NCBI RefSeq assembly: GCF_900155885.1 | Contig: NZ_FTMB01000015.1 | Span: 16,864 to 80,863, forward strand | From: Rhizobium sp. RU20A | GTDB lineage: Bacteria; Pseudomonadota; Alphaproteobacteria; Rhizobiales; Rhizobiaceae | Reading direction: 5' to 3' | DNA: 64,000 bases | Shown here: positions 7,747 to 16,866 of the stretch, piece by piece | How the letters are laid out: every line of letters begins with the position of its first letter | Position numbering within the stretch: the stretch's first letter is position 1 | Program-made: the position numbers and the translations under genes | The notes under the pieces: generated by a model | Seen by the model: the letters and a program-made list of their open reading frames with translations, nothing else | Databases searched by the model: none | Told to the model about the DNA's origin: nothing

Positions 7747-7959
7747 ATGCAGGACGGTAACCAGAACACCTACCTGGTGGAAGTAAACGACCCCAAGTCT
7801 GCCGACATCGTCGGCAAGATGATGGTGTGGGGCATGGTCTCCGTTGGGATCCTCGCGATCCTGATCAAGGTCTACGGGACCGTGATCGGCTGGTATCATG
7901 CTTCAGCGGCTTGGCTAACAGAGGCGGGTCAGTACGCAGCGAGCTTCTGGCCCTTCTGA
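7747..7959 (+). CDS. Small membrane protein downstream of relaxase
   Basis: 70 residues with one clear transmembrane helix (about 28-48, MVWGMVSVGILAILIKVYGTV) and a second, weaker hydrophobic C-terminal part rich in Trp and Tyr. It starts 6 bp after the relaxase stop and converges on virD4, 7 bp away. I do not recognise the family. Its position between relaxase and coupling protein suggests a role at the inner-membrane docking step, but nothing in the sequence proves it. Confidence 0.65.
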   Translation: MQDGNQNTYLVEVNDPKSADIVGKMMVWGMVSVGILAILIKVYGTVIGWYHASAAWLTEAGQYAASFWPF

Positions 7960-7966
7960 CCCTGGA

Positions 7967-10054
7967 TTAGCGGCCGGCCTGTTCAATGATTGGATCAGGA
8001 ACGGTCGCCGCGAATAGCTCTTCCAAGCTTTTCCTTTTGCGCGGTGATTTCCCCTCTGCCTCCCGATCTACCACCTCCTTGAGGCGGCTAACTCGATCAT
8101 TGTGCGCTTTCTCAATTTCGTCCTCTGAGATAGGCATCGCGCGCTTTTCGGGAGCGGGCGCAGCTGCTTGTGTAGGTTCCGCGGTGCCACCGGCGCTGGC
8201 CTTCTTGATGGTCAGTGCAGAGGGGTTCACGACGCGAGGGGGTGGGGTGGAGGCTGGTTGCTCCTTCGGAGTTTCCTTCTGGGCTGGCGCCTGCGGTGCA
8301 TCAGCTCTGGCCTCGGTTGCAGGCTTTATCGCTTCCGCTTCTTCAGTCTGTTCCTGGCCTGCATTGGCATAGGCCGGCGTGGTTGCTGGAACGGGTTTGG
8401 GTGGCAGGTAATCGACAGTCGGCACGGTCGGTATGTGCGTCTGCGAATAGGCTTCGGCCTCCTTGAAGGGCTGCGTCTTAAAGAAGCGCAGCTTTTCCCC
8501 GAAGATCGGCCGCTGACCTTCCACCAACAAGATCATCTTGTTCTCGGGCATCTGACGCACTTCCTGCGGCATCATCAGGTCCCGATCGCGAATTTGCTCA
8601 ACCTTTGTTCGGCGCGGGAGGCCCATAAGCTCGATGGTGCGCGATTCAGACTGATAACGGATGGTTCTCTTGCCAAGCGCCCGGGAGGCGTACTCAGCCG
8701 TGGCCTGGTCATTGGCACCAAGAATGAGCTGATAACCGCAGTTGCCAAGAAGCGAATGTCGGGACGTCTCACCATAGATCTCATCCAGGTTCTTCAGGTC
8801 CTGGATGATGAAGGCGAGCTTGATCTTATAGCCGGCCACATAGGGCAGCTTCGTCATGATCTCGTCCATGCGCTTCAGCTGGCGAAACTCATCCAGCAGG
8901 AAATAGACCGGCACGGAGTTGGGATCATGCTCAAGGGTGAGTATGTCCATTACCTGTTGAACGAATAGCGTCAGCAGCGGCCTAAGAAGCGTGATGTCGG
9001 TGATGTTCGGGGCAAGGTAGATCGTGATGGGGCGACGCTTCATGGATCGAAGGTCCATGTCGGTCATGTTCGTTGCGGCCACAACGCGTTCGTTCTTGAA
9101 GGGCCTCATCGCCTTCTGGATGTCAAGCAGTGCCGAGGCCGCGGCCCTATCCGAGAGAGACAGGTATGAGTTGAAGCTCTCCATCGTGAACTTCGACAGA
9201 TATGGCTCCTTGTCCTTGATGTACTTCATCAAGGCCTGCAGATCGGTCCCGCTGTTGAAGAAGGAGTTGATCTCGCCGAGGTTCCTGCGCCCTTTGTAGA
9301 AGGGGCTTTCGAGAACATAGCTGATGGCGCCGGCGAGAACCTGTTGAGCCGTGGCCTGCCAAACTGAATTCTCGGATTCGGTGTTTTCCGGCACAAGAAT
9401 GCTGGCGATATTTTGAATGTCGGTCGTGCGATTACCTCGCTCCGGACGAACGAAATCCAAGGGATTGTAGCTGTTGGTCGTCTCGGAACCCGGCGCAAAC
9501 AAGAAGACCTGGCTGCCGTTGCGCTTCCGATAGCCGGCGGTTGCCTTGTAGACCTCGCCCTTCAGATCCGTGACGATCATAGAGCCTTCGTGCATGAGAG
9601 CGTTAGGGATGACGTAGCCCGCGCCCTTACCGGATCGCGTCGGGCCAATAATGAGGTGGTGGCGATCGTCATACGCGCGGAGGACGTTGCTCCCGATACG
9701 GCCGAATATGTGACCTCGTCTGCCGAACCACTTCCCGCGCCGAAGGGTTGGAAGGTCCTGAAAGGCCGCATCCCCCAATGGATTGCTGGTAGGTTTGAGC
9801 CCAAGGTAAGCAATAAGGCCTGATACGAGCAGCGCCGGGACTACGGAGCCGAGCGCGACCTTTTGAAGGGAAGGGGAGGAGCTATAGGCCCAGAACTGCT
9901 GAATTGGCGCGAATGGGTTTGAGGTAATTGTCGCCTCGAGGATCCTACCGTCACCGTAGAAGAGCTGAAGCCCCGCCCCGTACGCCAGCATCCAGACTGC
10001 AAATGCGATCAACAGGCAGAAGAACAGATAGAAGGCCTGTAGACCTTTGCTCAT
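7967..10054 (-). CDS. virD4: Type IV coupling protein VirD4/TraG
   Basis: 695 residues. Two N-terminal transmembrane helices (about 8-28 and 66-86) precede a cytoplasmic ATPase with Walker A GPTRSGKG (137-144) and Walker B VYFLLDEF (383-390). The last ~150 residues form a Pro/Ala/Glu-rich linker and a basic end. VirD4 hexamers recognise the relaxase-DNA substrate and feed it to the VirB channel. Its ATG overlaps the virB11 stop (ATGA), so it is the last gene of the virB operon, as in many rhizobial systems but unlike the separate virD operon of Ti plasmids. Confidence 0.96.
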   Translation of the reverse strand: MSKGLQAFYLFFCLLIAFAVWMLAYGAGLQLFYGDGRILEATITSNPFAPIQQFWAYSSSPSLQKVALGSVVPALLVSGLIAYLGLKPTSNPLGDAAFQDLPTLRRGKWFGRRGHIFGRIGSNVLRAYDDRHHLIIGPTRSGKGAGYVIPNALMHEGSMIVTDLKGEVYKATAGYRKRNGSQVFLFAPGSETTNSYNPLDFVRPERGNRTTDIQNIASILVPENTESENSVWQATAQQVLAGAISYVLESPFYKGRRNLGEINSFFNSGTDLQALMKYIKDKEPYLSKFTMESFNSYLSLSDRAAASALLDIQKAMRPFKNERVVAATNMTDMDLRSMKRRPITIYLAPNITDITLLRPLLTLFVQQVMDILTLEHDPNSVPVYFLLDEFRQLKRMDEIMTKLPYVAGYKIKLAFIIQDLKNLDEIYGETSRHSLLGNCGYQLILGANDQATAEYASRALGKRTIRYQSESRTIELMGLPRRTKVEQIRDRDLMMPQEVRQMPENKMILLVEGQRPIFGEKLRFFKTQPFKEAEAYSQTHIPTVPTVDYLPPKPVPATTPAYANAGQEQTEEAEAIKPATEARADAPQAPAQKETPKEQPASTPPPRVVNPSALTIKKASAGGTAEPTQAAAPAPEKRAMPISEDEIEKAHNDRVSRLKEVVDREAEGKSPRKRKSLEELFAATVPDPIIEQAGR

Positions 10055-11073
10055 GATGCATCCCGTGCGAAGTAGATTTCGGAAACCCCGCGCTTGCCGC
10101 CTTCCCGCCTGAGCTGGATCACGATCGGAATGACCATTTGGATGTAGGACATCAGATCGTGCTTTGAGTAGCCGGCGGACATGCCGGACTGCTGCATCAT
10201 CATGGCAAGCTGCTCGTACGCGCCGAGCGGCGTATCGGCGTGAACTGTTGACATGCTGCCTGGATGGCCGGTGTTGATGGCACGAAGGAAGGAAAAGGCC
10301 TCAGCTCCACGAATTTCGCCAACAAAGAGGCGATCCGGCCGCATTCGAAGCGCCGATTCAAGGAGGTTCTGAATCGTCACGTTTGCGGTGCCTTGCCCAC
10401 CCTTGGAGGCGATCAGGTGGACCGCGTTCTTCTGTGGTGGGAATAGCTCTCGAGTGTCTTCAAGCGTCAGGATCCGCTCATTCAGGTCTACAGAGTTCAG
10501 GCACGCATTCAGAAACGTGGTTTTTCCCGACGACGTGCCGCCACTGATCAGGATCGAAACCCGCTTCGTGATGGCCGTGTGGATGAAGTCGTAGATCTTC
10601 TCCGCGCGTAGATAGGCGATCAGCTCCCGATCCACGTCGCTTAGGCCCCCGACAGCAACCGAGACTTTGTCGAGAGAGCCGTTGTCACGGTAGTCCTGCA
10701 GAGAGAAATTCTGCACAACCTGCTTACGGATCGTGATCGACCCACCGTCAGGTGCTGCGGGCGGCAAGACAACCTGGATACGTTCGCCGGTCGGCAGTGC
10801 TGCGCTAAGGATCGGATTAGCGGCGTTGAGGAACTGCTTTGTTGCTGCGGCAACCCGCTCGCCAATGTTCTCGATCTCGCGTGCCGTCAGAGCATCGATT
10901 TCATGATGCTCCATGTGATCAGCACCGAAGCGCTCAACATAGACCTGGCCCGGCCGGTTCACTGCAATCTCAACCACCTTCGGGTCATCGAGAAATTGCC
11001 TGATGGGCTCCAAAGACCGGTTCAGGAAATAGTGGGGATCATGAGCCGTCGTGTTACCTACCATAACGTTCAC
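10051..11073 (-). CDS. virB11: VirB11 T4SS hexameric ATPase
   Basis: 340 residues. Walker A SGGTSSGKT (178-186), an Asp-box region (LEDTRELF), a Walker B-like LFVGEIRGAEAF and a His box (NTGHPGSMSTVHA) mark the VirB11/GspE family. It sits at the inner-membrane base of the channel and switches it between pilus assembly and substrate transport. The start is GTG 11073: GGAG lies seven bases upstream, whereas the internal ATG at 11064 lacks such a site. The frame overlaps the end of virB10 by 20 bp. Confidence 0.95.
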   Translation of the reverse strand: MNVMVGNTTAHDPHYFLNRSLEPIRQFLDDPKVVEIAVNRPGQVYVERFGADHMEHHEIDALTAREIENIGERVAAATKQFLNAANPILSAALPTGERIQVVLPPAAPDGGSITIRKQVVQNFSLQDYRDNGSLDKVSVAVGGLSDVDRELIAYLRAEKIYDFIHTAITKRVSILISGGTSSGKTTFLNACLNSVDLNERILTLEDTRELFPPQKNAVHLIASKGGQGTANVTIQNLLESALRMRPDRLFVGEIRGAEAFSFLRAINTGHPGSMSTVHADTPLGAYEQLAMMMQQSGMSAGYSKHDLMSYIQMVIPIVIQLRREGGKRGVSEIYFARDAS

Positions 11074-12265
11074 GTTTGATCTCCTTCATCGCTTCCGTGA
11101 CAGGATCGTCGTACATGGCGCTGAAATCGAGGTCCTGGCGAACATACACGAAGATCCGCTCGCCTTGAGGTACGCTGATCGTTGGCGGGATCCTCAGATT
11201 TTCGGCCAGGACCGTGTTCGCCATGTCGCTGAAGGTTTGCGCGATCGTCTCGCGCGCCAATTCTGCGCCTCTTTCGGCGTCATCGTTTCCGGAGCTGGAG
11301 TCGCTACCGTATCCGGTGAGATAGCTTGCGCCACCCCCGACAATAGATAGCAGGATCGATGCACCAAAGCGCTCACGGAACTTGTTGTCGACATGACCAG
11401 TCAGACCCGATCGACCGAGGCTGTCCGTTCCGATGGAATTCAGGCGCACCGACACGCCGTCATCGCGGATGAGCCTCGTCCACACGACAAAGACCCGCTT
11501 CTGCCCCCGCGTAACTTCGGACTGATATTCCCCGATCAACCGTGTACCTGTCGGGATCAGCACACGCCGGCCATCGAAGGAGTAGACATCCTTGGATGTG
11601 ATGGCCCGGACCTGCCCCGGAAGGTCGCTGACGATCGCCGTTTCCAAGATGCCGGGGATCAGCGTGCCCTCCGGAATCATCGCGTCGATCCGCTCAATCT
11701 TTCGCGCCTTCGCGGAACGGTCCCCGATCGCGCTCGCTGACGACAGGTATTGGCTGTTGCGATCCTCGCCAGCGACGGTCAAAGGCGTGCCGCTGTTCGA
11801 GCCATCCAGCGAACCATTCGCGGCGCCGCCTAAGTTCTGGTCAAGCGCAATTAGCTTCGACCGAAACCGCTCCGGAAATACCTCTTCGGCGGGCGGGGGA
11901 GCGCTTGCCGGTTGAGCTACCTCGGGCGGGGGAGGCACGTTAAATTCTGTAACGTCGACCGGCGGAGCTGGCGGCGGAGGCGGTGGAGGCGGGAGTTCTA
12001 AAACCGGCTGTTCTGGTGGTGGGGGAGTGGGCTCCCCATCGCGCACAAAGCCAGGCGGCCGAAAAGTCGTTGTCCGAAATTCCTCTTCACTTTGCGGGCT
12101 CTCAGGCGGGTTTTCGCCGGACGTGGCCAGCACCAGGTACGCGGCGAAGACACCAGCGAGCAACAGAGCGGCCATGCCGACCGTCTGATTGCGCTTCACG
12201 TTGCGATTGCTGATTTCGGCCTCGTCGGCCGCCGCCATAGCGTCGAGTTCAGGGCTGCGCTTCAT
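11054..12265 (-). CDS. virB10: VirB10 T4SS channel protein
   Basis: 403 residues: a short cytoplasmic N-terminus, one transmembrane helix (about 30-48), a Pro-rich periplasmic linker (about 60-120, with runs of PPPPPP) and the C-terminal TrbI/VirB10 beta-barrel domain (RLIGEYQSEVTRGQKRVFV and after). VirB10 spans both membranes and senses ATP use by VirB4, VirB11 and VirD4. Its ATG overlaps the virB9 stop (ATGA). Confidence 0.95.
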   Translation of the reverse strand: MKRSPELDAMAAADEAEISNRNVKRNQTVGMAALLLAGVFAAYLVLATSGENPPESPQSEEEFRTTTFRPPGFVRDGEPTPPPPEQPVLELPPPPPPPPAPPVDVTEFNVPPPPEVAQPASAPPPAEEVFPERFRSKLIALDQNLGGAANGSLDGSNSGTPLTVAGEDRNSQYLSSASAIGDRSAKARKIERIDAMIPEGTLIPGILETAIVSDLPGQVRAITSKDVYSFDGRRVLIPTGTRLIGEYQSEVTRGQKRVFVVWTRLIRDDGVSVRLNSIGTDSLGRSGLTGHVDNKFRERFGASILLSIVGGGASYLTGYGSDSSSGNDDAERGAELARETIAQTFSDMANTVLAENLRIPPTISVPQGERIFVYVRQDLDFSAMYDDPVTEAMKEIKRERYGR

Positions 12266-13077
12266 GAGTTGCCGCTCCTCCTGCGTTTGCTGGCATCAGG
12301 ATCCTGTTTCGGAGCCATGATGTCAGGGTCAGGTGCTGCAAAGTCCGGCTTGCGGAGGTTGAAAATGCACGTCCACTGGTTTCCGTCCCGGAGCGTGTAT
12401 TGCGTCGCTACGCCGTCAACGACGATGTATTCGCCTTCCTTGCGGAAGTTTCGCAGGGTCTCGGAGAAGTCGGATTGGACGGCAAAAATGGCCGGCACAG
12501 TCCCTCGGCCGAACTTGAAAAAGGTCTTCTTGCCGTCATCGAACACCATTGTCGGCTTCAGTGCCGCGTCGCCCGAGAAAGAGTAGTCAATATTGACGTT
12601 CGCTTTGTCGATGCTCGAAATGTTCGGGTTGGCCGCCCGAAACTCAGCCTCCTTCCGCAGAGACTCGTTCAGGTTCTTCTCCGGATAAACGAACCGAATG
12701 CCGAAGACCTTTTTCCCTGCTTGCGGTGCATAGTCATTGAGCTCAAGGAAGTAGATCCTTTTTGAGGTCACCACGTTCATGTTTGTGGAGACGTCCTTGG
12801 CTATTGGCTTGACGAAAAGGATGTTGCCCTTTTCGGACGGGGCAACCTGCCAACTGTCGGTGTCGCCAAGCGAAATCGTCTCAAACTTCTCATCTTCGTC
12901 GAAGATGATCATCGTTGAGATGCCGTAGGTCGCAGATACCTTCACGACGTTGTTCGGCTGATAGACGACACTGGTCACACGCGCATCCAGACTGCCAGGG
13001 CGGGGCTGTTGCGCCGCATAGGCTTGGACCATCGTGAGAGCGGCGATCGACGCCGCCAGTAGGAAGCCATATTTCAC
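12262..13077 (-). CDS. virB9: VirB9 T4SS outer-membrane complex protein
   Basis: 271 residues with an N-terminal signal peptide (about 1-21, ending AYA), followed by the CagX/VirB9 fold: an N-terminal beta domain (residues 28-120) and a C-terminal domain with TQYTLRDGNQWTCIFNLRKPDF. With the VirB7-like lipoprotein and VirB10 it forms the outer core ring. Start overlaps the virB8 stop (ATGA) and stop overlaps the virB10 start, indicating tight coupling. Confidence 0.94.
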   Translation of the reverse strand: MKYGFLLAASIAALTMVQAYAAQQPRPGSLDARVTSVVYQPNNVVKVSATYGISTMIIFDEDEKFETISLGDTDSWQVAPSEKGNILFVKPIAKDVSTNMNVVTSKRIYFLELNDYAPQAGKKVFGIRFVYPEKNLNESLRKEAEFRAANPNISSIDKANVNIDYSFSGDAALKPTMVFDDGKKTFFKFGRGTVPAIFAVQSDFSETLRNFRKEGEYIVVDGVATQYTLRDGNQWTCIFNLRKPDFAAPDPDIMAPKQDPDASKRRRSGNS

Positions 13078-13766
13078 TGCTGACCTCCCGAGGTCACCGT
13101 TTCCTGATCACGGCGGTAGTCATAAACCTGGAAGCCCAACGGATTTTCGAAGCGCCATTCGTTGCGCTCAGGCGTATCCGTGTAGCGATAGCGAACGATA
13201 GAGATGAAGTGGCGCGTGATGACATCTGAAGCAGAGCGCTCATGCGTCGAGAACCGGACGAGCGCCGTTGTCGTGTTGGGGAAGGTGACAGACTTTATGT
13301 CGACGGTGATCGACTTATTTTTGCCGAGCCGGCGAGCTGGATTGTCAGGGTTCGCGGCACTCCATTGGGCCTGGAGGTCGCGCGCTGCGTCGCCGGTGGA
13401 GAGCAAAGCTGCAATTCCAAAGTTCTGCTCGATGGCAAAAGGATCATAGCCCTCGCGGGATCGAATGTAACGGACGACATTCGCCTGAGTGACTGCCTGC
13501 TGATCGGTGATGTTCGATGTTCGGGTCAGCCCTGTCTTGACCTCAATATAGCCAGTGTTCTTGTCGACCTCGACAATGTACGGCTCGAAGCTTTTGAGGG
13601 GCACGAGCATTACCAATGCGGAGAGCGACAGGATCGTGATGCCGCCGAAGATCAGCGTAATCAGCCAAGCGAACGCCTTGGACCGTTTGGCCTTTTTGAC
13701 GATCTCTTGTTCCCAACGGTCCCCATCCTGAAAATAGCTCCGGAGAGCATCGTTATTCTCTGCCAT
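13074..13766 (-). CDS. virB8: VirB8 T4SS assembly factor
   Basis: 230 residues: a cytoplasmic N-terminus, one transmembrane helix (about 33-53, FAWLITLIFGGITILSLSAL) and a periplasmic NTF2-like domain typical of VirB8 (GYIEVKTGL..., ending ENPLGFQVYDYRRD). It nucleates assembly by contacting VirB9, VirB10 and VirB5. 33 bp separate it from virB6 upstream, one of the few gaps in the operon. Confidence 0.94.
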   Translation of the reverse strand: MAENNDALRSYFQDGDRWEQEIVKKAKRSKAFAWLITLIFGGITILSLSALVMLVPLKSFEPYIVEVDKNTGYIEVKTGLTRTSNITDQQAVTQANVVRYIRSREGYDPFAIEQNFGIAALLSTGDAARDLQAQWSAANPDNPARRLGKNKSITVDIKSVTFPNTTTALVRFSTHERSASDVITRHFISIVRYRYTDTPERNEWRFENPLGFQVYDYRRDQETVTSGGQQ

Positions 13767-13799
13767 GTATCCTAGCCCTTAATTCCCGCCACCAGTTGC

Positions 13800-14828
13800 C
13801 TAGTTGGGCAGACTGTTGTTGGTAATTCTGTTCTGCATCGCTTCTGCTGCACCGGCGTTTTGGATGTTTTCCCTCATGCCGGCATGGGTTCTGGCGCGTG
13901 CGGCCATTCCTAATTCTCCAGCCCTCCCGGCTACAGAACGTGTCGCGGTCAAAGCTCGTGCCGGCAGTGCAACACCGGTCGCGTAGCCAACCGATCGAGC
14001 GATCTGCCCAACGCCCGTTGCCACACCCCCGGTAATTCCCTGGGCGAGCGTTTGAATGTTGAAGAGGACAAAAGCGCCAGCCGCACAGATCAGGACAAAA
14101 GCCGAGATATCGTCTAGCTGGATCTCGTTCGCGGATGCTGCCGCTGCGACCTTCTGCAGTTCAGCGTCCATGGTCGTGATGAGAAAGGCGGCGACGACAT
14201 ACACAAAGAGCGGAATGATCGCGTACGTCAAAACCTGCTGGAACCAAGCCATTCCGTATTGGCGTGTGGAATCAAACAATAGGCAGGCGATAAAAATCGG
14301 TGCGGTGCCAAGCAGCACCCACATCATCACCTTCGCAAGCACGAGGATGGCAAGCGCAACGGCAATGAATAGCCCAACCGCCAGCATGATCAGGAACCCG
14401 ACGAGGCCCGGGAGAATGGCGAAGTAGCCTGACTGCTCCGCGAATGCTGCTGCTGCCTCATTCGCCGTCTCCCAAATCATAGATAGGCCGTCTGTTGGCT
14501 CAGTTATCCCGGTACTGCTAGCTGTCAGGAGCGCCCGCCCCACGTCTTCCGGCGTGTTGTTCAGCCAGTCGTAAAAGAAGAGTTGGAAATTGCCCCACTG
14601 ATCAATGAAGGCGACTATAATCATCATTCGCACGACCCGGCCGACGATCTCGCCGACGCTCACTCGCGCGGTCCCCAGGACGAGTTGAAGTCCGTAATAG
14701 GCGACGTAGGCAATTAGCATGATCGTCAGCAAGGGCATGATCTCGTCGCCAACGACCTCATAAGCCCGCTCCGAGAAATTCCGCCCTGCATCTTCAAGAG
14801 CCTCAAGCAGGCCGCCTAGAAAGTTCAT
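13800..14828 (-). CDS. virB6: VirB6 polytopic inner-membrane protein
   Basis: 342 residues with about six hydrophobic helices (among them residues 32-50, 60-75, 138-160, 165-190, 195-220 and 240-265) and a large periplasmic loop around 90-135, the architecture of TrbL/VirB6. It forms part of the inner-membrane channel through which DNA passes. The C-terminal ~70 residues are hydrophilic and Ala/Arg-rich. It lies 4 bp after the lipoprotein gene. Confidence 0.92.
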   Translation of the reverse strand: MNFLGGLLEALEDAGRNFSERAYEVVGDEIMPLLTIMLIAYVAYYGLQLVLGTARVSVGEIVGRVVRMMIIVAFIDQWGNFQLFFYDWLNNTPEDVGRALLTASSTGITEPTDGLSMIWETANEAAAAFAEQSGYFAILPGLVGFLIMLAVGLFIAVALAILVLAKVMMWVLLGTAPIFIACLLFDSTRQYGMAWFQQVLTYAIIPLFVYVVAAFLITTMDAELQKVAAAASANEIQLDDISAFVLICAAGAFVLFNIQTLAQGITGGVATGVGQIARSVGYATGVALPARALTATRSVAGRAGELGMAARARTHAGMRENIQNAGAAEAMQNRITNNSLPN

Positions 14829-14832
14829 GGGG

Positions 14833-15069
14833 TCACTGCTCTCCGCTTCCAGCGAAAGCGTCGATCGCCGCCAGCGCTTCCGATGGGTTGCCGTTCACGC
14901 TGGTCATTGGGCCACATTCCTGTCGCGGATCCTCGGCGTAGGATGTGAGGTTCGCGGGCCTCTTGCATGGTGCGGTCTTCTCTTTCGGGGCGCCGGCGCA
15001 GCCGGTTACGCCGGCAGCAACCAGGACGGAGAGGAGCACAAAGCCTTTCACTCGGAATGTCTTAGTCAC
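14833..15069 (-). CDS. VirB7-like T4SS lipoprotein (or entry-exclusion lipoprotein)
   Basis: 78 residues with a short signal ending in a lipobox (AAGVTGC), then a small polar domain with two further Cys. Position between virB5 and virB6 is where T4SS operons carry either VirB7 or an Eex-type exclusion lipoprotein. The length is larger than Ti VirB7 (about 55 aa). The start overlaps the virB5 stop by eight bases. Lipoprotein status is seen directly; which of the two roles it has is not decided by sequence. Confidence 0.8.
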   Translation of the reverse strand: MTKTFRVKGFVLLSVLVAAGVTGCAGAPKEKTAPCKRPANLTSYAEDPRQECGPMTSVNGNPSEALAAIDAFAGSGEQ

Positions 15070-15760
15070 CGTAGGTCAGCGCCTTCTTGGTATTGGAGAT
15101 GTCGACAAGGCGGCGCTGGTTTTGAGCCTGCAGGGAGCCGACGGCACCATTCATCACGCCAATCATCTCGTTGATTGTCAGGCCTGTTTGAACCTGCAGC
15201 TGCGTGTTCTGATCGATGGACCCCTTGATGTCCTGAGCCTGACCGATCTGCTGGCCTGCCTGCTGAAACGCTTGTGTTCGCGACTGAACGGCTTGTTGCG
15301 AGCCGGTGACTAGGGCGGCAACTCCAAAGACGGTCTTCATCATTTCTTCGTAGGACTTGTCGCCCGAGAACGTGCTGTCTGCCTTGCCAGACAAGTTCTT
15401 CACGAGCTGGAGACCGTTGATGAAGGTGGTGGCAATCTGGCCGATGTCACCGCCCATGCTGCCGAAGTTCGGGACACCGCCCTGCATGAGGCTGTCGAGT
15501 GACGGCATCTGAGAAACGCTGAACCCTTGACCAACGGCGAGGTTCTGCATGGGATTGGAAACGCTCCCGCGATCCCCTGTGACGGCTTTAAGTGTCTCTT
15601 CTACCGTCGTCAGAACTTGCCTGTTCGTGTCCAGGATCCGATCAGTCGTCTGAGAAGTTTCTGTCGCGATCTTCAGGTTGGCGCTGTCGATCACCGGAAC
15701 TTGTGCATGCGCGGTAGACGCCATCGCTAGCGAAAACGCAGTCAGAAATGCTCTTCTCAT
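15062..15760 (-). CDS. virB5: VirB5 minor pilin
   Basis: 232 residues: a signal peptide (MRRAFLTAFSLAMASTAHAQ) followed by a helical, Gln-rich protein of the VirB5/TrbJ type (PVIDSANL start; QQAVQSRTQAFQQAGQQIGQ). VirB5 sits at the pilus tip and mediates contact. ATG 15760 is preferred over ATG 15778 because AAGGAG lies seven bases before it and it gives a canonical signal peptide; ATG 15778 overlaps the upstream stop and remains possible. Confidence 0.9.
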   Translation of the reverse strand: MRRAFLTAFSLAMASTAHAQVPVIDSANLKIATETSQTTDRILDTNRQVLTTVEETLKAVTGDRGSVSNPMQNLAVGQGFSVSQMPSLDSLMQGGVPNFGSMGGDIGQIATTFINGLQLVKNLSGKADSTFSGDKSYEEMMKTVFGVAALVTGSQQAVQSRTQAFQQAGQQIGQAQDIKGSIDQNTQLQVQTGLTINEMIGVMNGAVGSLQAQNQRRLVDISNTKKALTYGD

Positions 15761-15774
15761 GGCCGTTCTCCTTG

Positions 15775-16866
15775 TCATTCGGCGCTCAACATCAGCTTCA
15801 TGTCAGCCTCTGGTTCGAGTTTTCGAACGCAGACCTGTTCCTCCGGATTCCACTCAAGCTGCAGTTCCTTGTCGCAGAGGTCAGCTACCTCGCGATCCTC
15901 TTCCTTCTCATCTCGCTTGTAGTCGCTGGATCGCGAAGACCCCGAGAGCCCCCCCAGATCGAGCGCATTCTGAGAATTCATAAGCTCGGCCATCGTTGTT
16001 CCGAGGCGGATGACCTGGTTCATCATCTCAAGGTTCGCATTACGGGCGCCGGAATTGTGGTCCCAGCTGTCTTGGATCGTGCCGCTTTCCATCTGGCCGA
16101 GTTGCTGAAGCCATGACGCGACGTTCCCGCTGTTTTCGGAAATCGACTGGCTGGTCGCCATCGAGTTGATGGTCGCGTCTCTCGCACCTGAAAAGCCCGA
16201 CGTGCCTCCTCCGAAATTTTCGGGGATGTTCGACACATCGGAGCCTCCGAACTGGGGCATCCACTTCCCTTTGATCGCGGCTACATACCCCTGCGTCTCC
16301 TTGAACGGAGGGATGCCGCCATACTTTCGAACGTTGCCTGGCCCCGCGTTGTATGCGGCGAGCGCAAGGTTGGTATTGCCGTTGAAGGTACGGAGCTGCT
16401 GCTTCAGGTAGCGCGCGCCGCCGCGAAGGTTATCCTCGATATCGTGAGGATTGACGCCAAGATCCTTGGCTGTGCCCGGCATCAGCTGCGACAAGCCCAT
16501 AGCGCCGACCGGCGACTTTGCGCAGGGATTGAACCGGCTCTCCTGGTAGACGAGAGACATGAAGAGGGTTTCGTCTACCCCTTCCTCACGCGCCACGCGC
16601 TTCACAAGCCCGACAATCTCTGGATTTGCTTGTGCTGCCGAGGGGGCATCACCTCCGCGCCCCGGCCGGTACATCGAGCAGGTGACGCTCTTGCTAACCG
16701 TATGTCGGCGCTTGTCTGTTTCCTCGATCTGCTCAGTTGTGCCGTTGCGTTCCGCGTCGGTCGCAGTGTGAGCCTTATCGGTAACAGGAACCTGCGAGGA
16801 GGCGGGTAGCGCTGTTCCCCATGCAAAGGCTGCCATAAGCAGCCTCAGAGTCGGACTGTTCCTCAT
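15775..16866 (-). CDS. Second lytic transglycosylase of the T4SS operon
   Basis: 363 residues: a signal peptide ([25 protein letters not shown]), an SLT domain at about residues 80-200 with catalytic Glu in [11 protein letters not shown] plus [10 protein letters not shown] and [10 protein letters not shown], then an extension of ~160 residues of unknown fold. It should cut peptidoglycan to let the channel cross the wall. ATG 16866 overlaps the virB4 stop (ATGA); a longer upstream frame would lose the signal peptide. A second SLT gene (19983-20957) occupies the usual virB1 position. Confidence 0.9.
   Translation of the reverse strand: MRNSPTLRLLMAAFAWGTALPASSQVPVTDKAHTATDAERNGTTEQIEETDKRRHTVSKSVTCSMYRPGRGGDAPSAAQANPEIVGLVKRVAREEGVDETLFMSLVYQESRFNPCAKSPVGAMGLSQLMPGTAKDLGVNPHDIEDNLRGGARYLKQQLRTFNGNTNLALAAYNAGPGNVRKYGGIPPFKETQGYVAAIKGKWMPQFGGSDVSNIPENFGGGTSGFSGARDATINSMATSQSISENSGNVASWLQQLGQMESGTIQDSWDHNSGARNANLEMMNQVIRLGTTMAELMNSQNALDLGGLSGSSRSSDYKRDEKEEDREVADLCDKELQLEWNPEEQVCVRKLEPEADMKLMLSAE

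Noticed and set aside
8168..8968. 266-codon frame on the plus strand inside virD4
   Set aside because: Opposite strand of a gene with intact Walker motifs; composition and lack of ribosome site indicate a shadow.
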